A stretch of DNA of 64,000 nucleotides from Prochlorococcus sp. AG-355-J09. GTDB lineage: Bacteria; Cyanobacteriota; Cyanobacteriia; PCC-6307; Cyanobiaceae. Below the pieces are notes generated by a model, which saw only the letters and a list, made by a program, of their open reading frames with translations, was not told the DNA's origin and made no database searches. The first letter of the stretch is position 1. The number at the start of each line of letters is the position of its first letter. The stretch lies in assembly GCA_003278735.1 (NCBI GenBank), contig QCDO01000004.1, positions 1 through 64,000 of the forward strand, given 5' to 3'. The translations under genes and the position numbers were made by a program. Shown here piece after piece: positions 9,425 to 16,525 of the stretch.

Positions 9425-9718
9425 TTAATACCTCATTCTTAAATCACAATTTCTTGTAATTCTTATTTGATCTCTATAACCATATGCCATTTGATTCATT
9501 TCTGCTTCTGTAAAAGTACTGTTTTCAATTCTCTCAACGAATCTAGAAATTAATCTCTCAACCTTATATTTTGGATAACCTTCCCAAAGTAAAGTACAAG
9601 CGAAAGCTGCGGTACCTTCTCCAAAACTAGTTCTGTCGTAATGTGATTTAGCGGGACTTATTAATGATCCACTAATGGCAATTAAGCTAAAAAAAGAAAT
9701 TAGATTCTTTGCAAACAT
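9425..9718 (-). CDS. Small secreted protein
   Basis: 97 aa, N-terminal signal-like segment, Cys-containing mature part. Confidence 0.65.
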   Translation of the reverse strand: MFAKNLISFFSLIAISGSLISPAKSHYDRTSFGEGTAAFACTLLWEGYPKYKVERLISRFVERIENSTFTEAEMNQMAYGYRDQIRITRNCDLRMRY

Positions 9719-9784
9719 AAATAAATGGGGATTACCTCTCTAATTTAGATTATCTGTCAACAAGCGGAGTAGTAAGCGTTTCAT

Positions 9785-10071
9785 TTAACAACGAATATAT
9801 TGTCCCGATACACTTCCATATGAAGTCCCAGATATTTCTCCATAAACTTCTCCATATTCAACGTAAGCATTTTCTAATTTTCCTGATACAGATCCATAAA
9901 CAGAACCACCTCTAATATCACAACTTTCTATTATTTCCTCAACATCTTCTTCATCAAGAGAACCATATAAGCATATGCCTTTTCAGATAATGAAAATCCT
10001 AATTCTCTGCAAATATCATTAAACATATACCCACAGGAAAAGATTGATAAAATAATTAGAAATTTCTTCAT
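9785..10071 (-). pseudogene. Frameshifted small secreted-protein gene
   Basis: N-terminal frame MKKFLIILSIFSCGYMFNDICRELGFSLSEKAYAY; continuation ...YGSLDEEDVEEIIESCDIRGGSVYGSVSGKLENAYVEYGEVYGEISGTSYGSVSGQYIRC* is in another frame; 287 nt total. Confidence 0.6.
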
Positions 10072-10076
10072 TAAAA

Positions 10077-10115
10077 AAGGAGCTAATTGCCCCTTATTTT
10101 AGATCGACTGTCAAT
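10077..10115 (-). repeat. Array promoter/5'UTR module, copy
   Basis: aaggagctaattgccccttattttagatcgactgtcaat (minus: ATTGACAGTCGATCTAAAATAAGGGGCAATTAGCTCCTT). Confidence 0.9.
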
Positions 10116-10188
10116 ATTAGTCTTTAGGCCATTGATGAGAAACTAAACCACTTAGAGCAGATTTATTTCTTAGTTTATCTTTAAAAAA

Positions 10189-10509
10189 TCAATTAAATTT
10201 GATTTTACAATTTTCAAATTCTTCAGCAATATCATTAAACCCTTGAGCTAAAGCGTCTAAATCATAAGCATCTGCGGTTTCTGGATCCTCCATACTTTCT
10301 TCGAAATTAGAGGTAAAGATCTTTGCCTCAATGTTAGTTATCATCTCCGCATCTACTTGATCACAAAGCGTCCCACTTATTCCTGCTCCAAAACCATAGG
10401 AAAACCAGAAGGTAGAGTCCAATTTTTCTGCTTTAGAGTCAAGAGGAGCAAAAAATATTATAGGAACTACTAGTAATCTACAAAATTTATCTAAAAATTT
10501 AACGTTCAT
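10189..10509 (-). CDS. Small secreted protein
   Basis: 106 aa with signal peptide; downstream of a promoter module. Confidence 0.68.
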   Translation of the reverse strand: MNVKFLDKFCRLLVVPIIFFAPLDSKAEKLDSTFWFSYGFGAGISGTLCDQVDAEMITNIEAKIFTSNFEESMEDPETADAYDLDALAQGFNDIAEEFENCKIKFN

Positions 10510-10519
10510 GGATTAAAAC

Positions 10520-10558
10520 AAGGAGCTAATTGCCCCTTATTTTAGATCGACTGTCAAT
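10520..10558 (-). repeat. Array promoter/5'UTR module, copy
   Basis: Identical 39-nt copy of 10077..10115. Confidence 0.9.
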
Positions 10559-10600
10559 CGTATTTAATATAGCGGTGCAAGTAGTAAGCGTTTCATTTAT

Positions 10601-10921
10601 TTATATATTTTCTAATCTTTTTTGGCCTTCTTTTCTAGCCTTTTCGATTCCTTTTTTTGCAAGTATTGGCGTAGTCACTAATCCAATTAATGTTCCAGAG
10701 CTTTCTAACTTTTTCTCATCATAATTTGGATTTATTATTGCAACAATAGCTCCATAGGTAAATCCAATCGCGATATTACCCAAAAAAGCGAACAATAATG
10801 GTGTAATAGTTCTGCGGGTAATGGCATAATATATCCCTACAAAAGGTACTATGTGAGCTATTGCATAACCCCATGCAACATCTTTTTGCCTATTTTGAAA
10901 TCCTTCTAATTTAGTTGTCAT
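10601..10921 (-). CDS. Small membrane protein
   Basis: 106 aa with two to three TM segments. Confidence 0.68.
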   Translation of the reverse strand: MTTKLEGFQNRQKDVAWGYAIAHIVPFVGIYYAITRRTITPLLFAFLGNIAIGFTYGAIVAIINPNYDEKKLESSGTLIGLVTTPILAKKGIEKARKEGQKRLENI

Positions 10922-10955
10922 AAGTATTTAATTGATTGTCAGAGTTTAACTAAAT

Positions 10956-10990
10956 AGCTAATTGCCCCTTATTTTATATCGACTGTCAAT
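10956..10990 (-). repeat. Array promoter/5'UTR module, copy
   Basis: agctaattgccccttattttatatcgactgtcaat; one mismatch to the module. Confidence 0.88.
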
Positions 10991-11087
10991 CACTACTCAT
11001 TATTTATAGAGTAATTATTTTCTAATTAAATATTAATTATTCTAGAAGGTTCTCCCTCTGGTTCTTCGAGAGCTCTCCTGATTTATT

Positions 11088-11237
11088 TTATCTATCAAAA
11101 ATTCCAATCTGAATAATTGCAAATGCTGTTTGGATAGCTGATACAGAAGTATAACCTCTAGTTTTATCATCTAATGCTATTGTAATTAGTCTATTAGCTA
11201 ATGCAGCATAATCTAGTACTAATGATCCATTTAATAA
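11088..11237 (-). pseudogene. 5'-truncated ORF remnant downstream of the beta-barrel gene
   Basis: Frame reads LLNGSLVLDYAALANRLITIALDDKTRGYTSVSAIQTAFAIIQIGIFDR* with no start codon. Confidence 0.4.
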
Positions 11238-11241
11238 CTAA

Positions 11242-13017
11242 TTAGAAATGCCATCTTAAGCTACCACCGTAAGAATGCTGGCGCCCTTCATTGGTCACTC
11301 CAATTGTGGCATTAAGACTAAACATTAAATCTTTGGTACAAACAATATCTGCTCCTAATTTAGCAACTGCATTTACTACTCCAAAGTTTTTAGCATTCAC
11401 ATGAGTTGTGGTAGTGGTGCTGTTAGTTAATTTACCTTTAACGCCTTTTGTATTTTCTCCATCTGCTGCAGGGTCATAGGCTAGATCAATACCAAAAGAA
11501 GGAATTAAAATCCATTTACCTTTTTCCATTTGTATTTGCCTGTCAACAGTTATTCCTGTTTTTAGAAGTAATGATTCTGACTGGTTCTTATCTATAGAAA
11601 TGAGATCACCAGTACCTGTCTCAGATAATTCATCTTGATTATGTATTGCATAGGCAATTCCAGCAGTGGGTCTCAGACGGATTGGATTGTTTGAATTGTC
11701 TAGATATTTCTTGTAATTCCAGATGCCATTTATTTCTCCAGAAAAAGCATCTGCATCGTAATAGGAAGTTGCAACCGTAGAAGAATATGTTCCATAATTT
11801 CTATATCCGTAGTAGTCGAAATCAGAGCCACCAAAAGTAGCTTTTAAAGTAAATTTATCACTGGCTTTTTTAACACCGTATAAATAATAATGACTGTTAT
11901 ATGAATTAAAATTAGCCCTTGTATCAGAGAAATTAAAGTTATCTAGATTAGCGGAACCATAACCGTAAGATATACCAGCTTTCCATTTATCATTGATAGT
12001 TTTTTCAATATTTAGGGCGGTATTAAAAGCAGCAGTGTCATAACCACCTTTTGTAGAACTGCTGTTTACATAAGAGATGGTATTTTTTGCATTTGTATAG
12101 ACGCAGTAATCAGTATCACCAACTTGCCAACCGATGTTATTACATTCTCCAGCTTTTTCTAGAACTAAATCTCTATGATTTTTTATAGAAGCTAAGCCAA
12201 TATTCTGCATTGCTGCGTATGATTGTACCCACTCTGTGTGGAGCTGACTAATAGAAACTGAACTAGCAGTAACTGATTCTGAGGTGCTAGAACCATCTGT
12301 ATAAGCAACAGTAACTCTTATGGATTTTCCTTCTTCTGAGGGTGTAATCGTATAGGTTGAACTTGTAGCACCACTGATATCTGACCATGTGGAACCATCT
12401 GATGAAGATTGCCAAGTGTAAGAAGTAACTGTTCCATTACCATCAGGGTCATCTGTAGATATAACAGCAGTTAAGGAAGAACCTGCATATGTATCTCCAC
12501 TTATGGAGTAAGAAGCGTCTCCGGTATCGGTTACTGTAGGCGAACTTGACACTACAAAAGCAACATAACGATTATTCCAAATATTTATGGAGCTTGCATC
12601 ATTAGCCATAGTATTGTCGTAACCATTACTACTATGAGTAGAAGCATTACCATGATTTCTGACCCATCCCATAGTATTAAAACTTCCGTCCCCATTAGTA
12701 TCTGTCAAATGATATACAAAATGGGGGCCATATATTCCTGGTCCAGGACTTATGAAACCACTAATCGCACCTCCCGCTGCCATTGCGAATTCATAAGCTG
12801 ATGTGAATCCATTACTAACTCCTGAATACCAAGGATTACTCTGTACATCAGAAACGAAAGAATTGTAATCAGAATACTTTCGGCTTTTTATAACATAAGT
12901 GGTTTCGTTTATATCTACAGTCGCAGAACCAGTACTTAAGCTTGCATCTAAAGGTAAAAAATTAAAAAGAATAGTTACTGGAAGTAAAACTTTAGTAATT
13001 TTCATACTTATTTTCAT
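11242..13017 (-). CDS. Autotransporter-like outer-membrane protein with Ig-like repeat and C-terminal beta-barrel
   Basis: Signal peptide; Ig-like GTVTSYTWQSSSDGSTWSDISGATSSTYTITPSEEGKSIRVTVAYTD; alternating aromatic C-terminus ending ...GGSLRWHF. Confidence 0.78.
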   Translation of the reverse strand: MKISMKITKVLLPVTILFNFLPLDASLSTGSATVDINETTYVIKSRKYSDYNSFVSDVQSNPWYSGVSNGFTSAYEFAMAAGGAISGFISPGPGIYGPHFVYHLTDTNGDGSFNTMGWVRNHGNASTHSSNGYDNTMANDASSINIWNNRYVAFVVSSSPTVTDTGDASYSISGDTYAGSSLTAVISTDDPDGNGTVTSYTWQSSSDGSTWSDISGATSSTYTITPSEEGKSIRVTVAYTDGSSTSESVTASSVSISQLHTEWVQSYAAMQNIGLASIKNHRDLVLEKAGECNNIGWQVGDTDYCVYTNAKNTISYVNSSSTKGGYDTAAFNTALNIEKTINDKWKAGISYGYGSANLDNFNFSDTRANFNSYNSHYYLYGVKKASDKFTLKATFGGSDFDYYGYRNYGTYSSTVATSYYDADAFSGEINGIWNYKKYLDNSNNPIRLRPTAGIAYAIHNQDELSETGTGDLISIDKNQSESLLLKTGITVDRQIQMEKGKWILIPSFGIDLAYDPAADGENTKGVKGKLTNSTTTTTHVNAKNFGVVNAVAKLGADIVCTKDLMFSLNATIGVTNEGRQHSYGGSLRWHF

Positions 13018-13021
13018 ATGA

Positions 13022-13186
13022 TTAAAAATAGCTAATTGATTTCAATAAATTGATTTTTGTGCGGTTTTCGGAATCCAGAAAGTCGACTGCCTGCATGCAC
13101 ATTTCAGCTACTATAGGATCAACATCTGCTTTAACAGCAGTAGGAAAATCGATAGCTGCTAGCAATGGAATTAGTAAGCTTCTCAT
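13022..13186 (-). CDS. Small secreted protein, diverged member of the array signal-peptide family
   Basis: Own translation MRSLLIPLLAAIDFPTAVKADVDPIVAEMCMQAVDFLDSENRTKINLLKSISYF*; not in the ORF track. Confidence 0.55.
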   Translation of the reverse strand: MRSLLIPLLAAIDFPTAVKADVDPIVAEMCMQAVDFLDSENRTKINLLKSISYF

Positions 13187-13300
13187 TTATTTGGTATTTA
13201 TTTTTTTCGTAATTCTGAGATAAATATATAAACCAACACCAAGAAGAAATACATCTAAATAAATATGCCATGGGAAAATATCTGGTAAAACAGTTTCAAT
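13187..13300 (-). CDS. Possible small membrane protein with non-canonical ATT start or a lost start
   Basis: IETVLPDIFPWHIYLDVFLLGVGLYIYLRITKKINTK*; placed as in the other modules (after the promoter module; TAA abuts ATG of 13186). Confidence 0.35.
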   Translation of the reverse strand: METVLPDIFPWHIYLDVFLLGVGLYIYLRITKKINTK

Positions 13301-13306
13301 GAAAAG

Positions 13307-13342
13307 TGGCTAATGGCCCCTTATTGTAGATCGACTGTCAAT
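13307..13342 (-). repeat. Array promoter/5'UTR module, variant copy
   Basis: ggctaatggccccttattgtagatcgactgtcaat. Confidence 0.85.
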
Positions 13343-13389
13343 TATTAAAAACTTTCTACTCGACTTAATAAATATTCCCAATCAACAGT

Positions 13390-13530
13390 TCATCCATCTT
13401 TCTTGGCTTCCATATCATCTTCTCTTAATGCCTTACGAGCTTTTTGTAATTTTATATCATATTTAAAATCATTTGCCTCGTCTGGATCAGAGGTGTAATT
13501 AATAATATTTTGTTTGGTGTAAATTTCCAT
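13390..13530 (-). CDS. Small hypothetical protein, 46 aa
   Basis: MEIYTKQNIINYTSDPDEANDFKYDIKLQKARKALREDDMEAKKDG*. Confidence 0.5.
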   Translation of the reverse strand: MEIYTKQNIINYTSDPDEANDFKYDIKLQKARKALREDDMEAKKDG

Positions 13531-13732
13531 ACGTTAATTTTAACCAATTTCGCATTTTTTTTCGCAATAAAATTAGCTTCGCGTACATAAATCTTGTTAT
13601 ATCATTGGATCATAAGATTTGAGTTCCTTCGTAGCTAGAAGGTAATTATATAATTAAGGACTTTCAGGACTAATAGGACTCTTCTATTTGAATCAGTAAT
13701 AAAGCTAGTAGTGGGAGTAGTAAGCGTTTCAT

Positions 13733-13966
13733 TTATTTAGCTCTTACACAGTTAAAAGTAATCTGATACTTAGCAACGTATTTAGGAGTCCAATTTTTAT
13801 TATTAACAAAATCTTGACCAGCTTCTTCGCATATTTCTAAGGTTTTCATTGGAACAACAAAAGTATGTCTATCTGCTGATCCCAAAAGATAATAATTAGC
13901 AACTTCTGCATTAACAGAAGTAGGTAAAGATAGTGCAGCTAGTAGTGGGAGTAGTAAGCGTTTCAT
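13733..13966 (-). CDS. Small secreted protein sharing the array signal peptide
   Basis: MKRLLLPLLAALSLPTSVNA N-terminus. Confidence 0.7.
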   Translation of the reverse strand: MKRLLLPLLAALSLPTSVNAEVANYYLLGSADRHTFVVPMKTLEICEEAGQDFVNNKNWTPKYVAKYQITFNCVRAK

Positions 13967-13970
13967 TTAT

Positions 13971-14273
13971 TTAGTCTCCACAATCTCCACCATCTCCACC
14001 TCCACAACCTCCACCATCTCCACTACTTCCATTACCACCATCACCACTTTCCCCGAATTTACTTCTTGATGTATTTATTACTTCTTTAAATTTAAAATCG
14101 CCGCTAATTATATTAAGACTAAACTGAGCTATAGCTATGAAAAATATGAGTAGACCATTTAATAGACCCTTAAATGCAAGAACAAATAAAATAGCCCAAA
14201 GACTATAATTTATATATTTTTTGTATTTCCTAAGAAATTCCAAATTAAAAATTTCAAGTAGTAAGCGTTTCAT
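13971..14273 (-). CDS. Membrane protein with Gly/Asp/Cys-rich C-terminal tail
   Basis: MKRLLLEIFN start, two TM segments, tail GDGGNGSSGDGGGCGGGDGGDCGD. Confidence 0.65.
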   Translation of the reverse strand: MKRLLLEIFNLEFLRKYKKYINYSLWAILFVLAFKGLLNGLLIFFIAIAQFSLNIISGDFKFKEVINTSRSKFGESGDGGNGSSGDGGGCGGGDGGDCGD

Positions 14274-14674
14274 CTAGGTAGTATTCTATTTAATTCTGGA
14301 TATTCAATTCTTAATTCTTCTATAAATGCATCAACAGCCTTTGATATCTCGTCAGTAGTATCCAAAATAGAATTTTTATATTTTAGATATTCGGAAACTT
14401 GAAATAATTTCATAGTTGATTTTGTTAAAAGTAATGTTGCGAGAGGAGATTTATCTGCCAATTTAGTTGAAGGAAAATATTTTATAGTTTCTGGATAAGT
14501 TACTTCCATATCCTCAATATAGTCTTCTATCTTTTCATTTAATTCATCATATTTTGTTGATAAAAACTTTTTGGTATTTAAATATTCAAACCCTGCGAAT
14601 AAAAAACCAATAGGAAAACTTAAAAATAATATTGAAAGAGAAATCCTAAGAAGATTCTGGGAAAATTTTTCCAT
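14270..14674 (-). CDS. Membrane-anchored hypothetical protein
   Basis: N-terminal TM; 4-nt overlap with the downstream gene; promoter module just upstream. Confidence 0.68.
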   Translation of the reverse strand: MEKFSQNLLRISLSILFLSFPIGFLFAGFEYLNTKKFLSTKYDELNEKIEDYIEDMEVTYPETIKYFPSTKLADKSPLATLLLTKSTMKLFQVSEYLKYKNSILDTTDEISKAVDAFIEELRIEYPELNRILPR

Positions 14675-14678
14675 AAAA

Positions 14679-14717
14679 AAGGAACTAATTGCCCCTTATT
14701 GTAGATCGACTGTCAAT
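14679..14717 (-). repeat. Array promoter/5'UTR module, copy; overlaps the recombinase stop codon
   Basis: aaggaactaattgccccttattgtagatcgactgtcaat. Confidence 0.88.
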
Positions 14718-15684
14718 TATTAAGTTTCCTTGATGCTTTTATAGCATCAATTTGTTCGTAAGTAGAGTTATAAATCTCATAGTGAGTATTAATTGAGTGA
14801 CCAAGACTTTTACTCGCAACTCTCGCATCTAACCCTGCGTGAATACTTCTAACTCCCCAATTATGTCTAATATCCGTAAGTTGTAAGAATCCAATACCCA
14901 ACTCTTTAGCCCTGGGCGTTAGATACCTTAACCATTGATTGCCAAGATATTTAGTTCTCGTTGGGTCATAGTCGTTTAGATCGAAAGTATATTCTCGTTG
15001 AATGTTATCCAGTTCCCATTTGATAGCCAGTTCCTTAGTAAGTGCTATTGGATATTTCATATACATAGACTTCTTACCTTTAGGAATACAGACACTTGTG
15101 GCAGTACCACTATCTAAGTCGGGTATGAGTGAGAAAGTTTCACCGCTACGAGTGCCGTAACAGAAAGCACTAGCTGTAAGCCAGCCCCATTTCTCGTTAT
15201 CTCTAACCATTTCGACCAACTCTATTAACTTTGCTGGGTCAATGTTTACTCTTTGCTTGGCTTTGTATCTACCGACAAACTCATCAATAAGTTCTACATT
15301 ATTTAGTCCGTTAGCTTCCGCAAGTCGTTTGTAGTATTGGCAAAGTTTTCTTCTTTTATCAGACTCAGGTTCACTTTGTTTTATCTCATCAATTAAGACT
15401 CCCATATTTAGAGTTGCATTTTGTGGGAGTTTATTTAAGTGGCCTAGTATTCCTTTCCAGGTCTGTTGCTTTGGTAATTTATTTCTATCCTTATCTTTCC
15501 AGTAATCAAGTTCAAATATTTTTATAGCTTCATTAACAGTTATTCCTTTCGATACTCCTTTTAACTCAACCTTTGGCGTGTCCCACATTAGTTGGTCTGG
15601 TATGAATCCGTTTTTATTTACATATTCAACTAGGGTTAATATTCTGGCTTCTGCTGAGACTAGGTTGTTTTTATCAGCACTCAA
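14713..15684 (-). CDS. Tyrosine recombinase / phage-type integrase (coding frame continues upstream without ATG to about 15898)
   Basis: Catalytic-core signatures: YGTRSGETFSL, LTDIRHNWGVRSIHAGLDARVASKSLGHSINTHYEIYNSTYEQI (R..H..R..LGH..Y). Confidence 0.9.
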   Translation of the reverse strand: MSADKNNLVSAEARILTLVEYVNKNGFIPDQLMWDTPKVELKGVSKGITVNEAIKIFELDYWKDKDRNKLPKQQTWKGILGHLNKLPQNATLNMGVLIDEIKQSEPESDKRRKLCQYYKRLAEANGLNNVELIDEFVGRYKAKQRVNIDPAKLIELVEMVRDNEKWGWLTASAFCYGTRSGETFSLIPDLDSGTATSVCIPKGKKSMYMKYPIALTKELAIKWELDNIQREYTFDLNDYDPTRTKYLGNQWLRYLTPRAKELGIGFLQLTDIRHNWGVRSIHAGLDARVASKSLGHSINTHYEIYNSTYEQIDAIKASRKLNN

Positions 15685-15828
15685 TCTAGTTGGAATCTTA
15701 CGTTCCTTTTTTATTCCGTCCGAATCTGCAAAAGTTCCACGAATAAATAAATGATTACGTCCTACAACCAGCTTTGCTTTGATGTTTCTTGTCTTAAGTC
15801 TCTTATTTAAGTCCGATATTGCAGAAAG

Positions 15829-15851
15829 TGTTTCCGAATCTGTTTCCGAAT
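15829..15851. repeat. Pair of direct repeats tgtttccgaat (15829-15839, 15841-15851)
   Basis: Read directly; same 11-mer recurs at 15942-15952 and 15953-15963. Confidence 0.85.
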
Positions 15852-15941
15852 TTGTTGCACCCAGCCCCCTACCTTGTACACTACCGCCAGACCCTTTTTT
15901 GTTACCAATTCCAAAAATCCCGCCATTTGGTTAGGTTAATC

Positions 15942-15963
15942 TGTTTCCGAATTGTTTCCGAAT
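15942..15963. repeat. Second pair of direct repeats tgtttccgaat
   Basis: ctgtttccgaattgtttccgaat. Confidence 0.85.
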
Positions 15964-15965
15964 AT

Positions 15966-16101
15966 ATGTCCTAAAATGTCGCAAAATGTCAAGTATATGT
16001 CAAGATTTAGGAAATACTTTATAAGCAATATGAAACAGGCAAAAACTCATATTGTAGGCTGTCACTTCCCTTTGCTATACTACTTAGGTGGTTAAAACTG
16101 A
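15966..16101. other. Recombinase-tRNA intergenic segment starting with four atgtc repeats at 10, 10 and 11 bp spacing (15966-16101 includes an element-borne tRNA promoter)
   Basis: atgtcctaaaatgtcgcaaaatgtcaagtatatgtcaag; TATACT at 16076-16081. Confidence 0.6.
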
Positions 16102-16112
16102 ATAACCCTTTT

Positions 16113-16199
16113 GGAGGGGTGGTCGAGTGGTTTAAGGCTCTAGTCTTGAAAACTAGCGTGTCTGCAAGGGCACCGTGGGTTCGAATCCCACCCCCTCCG
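16113..16199 (+). tRNA. tRNA-Ser (anticodon TGA)
   Basis: GGAGGGG acceptor pairs with CCCCTCC; anticodon stem ctagt-cttgaaa-actag; long variable arm; GGTTCGAATCC T-loop; 87 nt. Confidence 0.97.
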
Positions 16200-16271
16200 T
16201 TCAAATAAAAAAACCGAATAATAAAAACGCCTTTTTGAAACGTTCTTGTTAAGATAAATTTTATTTAGATT

Positions 16272-16472
16272 ATGAGTAAAGGATTCGCCACAGATAATTT
16301 AATATCCAAAAAATCGAAAAAAAAAGTTATTTCAAATGAAACGCAAGGAAGATTAATATCTTGGTCTCCTTGGCCACCTGCTAATTTTCAAACACAATAT
16401 CCTGCTTTCCCTTTTGTTCTTACAATATTGATTATAGTAATCGGACAATGGTACCTTTCTCTACTCCGGTGA
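16272..16472 (+). CDS. Small membrane protein
   Basis: 66 aa with C-terminal TM. Confidence 0.6.
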   Translation: MSKGFATDNLISKKSKKKVISNETQGRLISWSPWPPANFQTQYPAFPFVLTILIIVIGQWYLSLLR

Positions 16473-16525
16473 ACCGAAACTGTTCTTTTATTTTAATTAG
16501 GATGAATTAAGTTTTAGAATTTATT

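Larger units (their letters stand above)
6968..16154. mobile_element. Integrative element inserted at tRNA-Ser, tyrosine-recombinase type (tycheposon-like)
   Basis: Flanking 45-bp direct repeat, tyrosine recombinase adjacent to the intact tRNA, accessory gene content in between, core genes on both sides. Confidence 0.88.

Noticed and set aside
8606-14717. CRISPR array
   Set aside because: Repeats are spaced irregularly by whole genes, no uniform spacers, no cas genes.
8606-14717. Classical integron cassette array
   Set aside because: No integron-type additional domain recognised in the recombinase and no attC-like palindromes; the repeats are promoter/UTR and coding starts instead.
6968-16154. 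Prophage
   Set aside because: No capsid, terminase, portal, tail or replication genes recognised; only a recombinase.
16019-16204. ORF MNGGGGIRTHGALADTLVFKTRALNHSTTP...
   Set aside because: It is the reverse complement of tRNA-Ser; a well-known spurious ORF.
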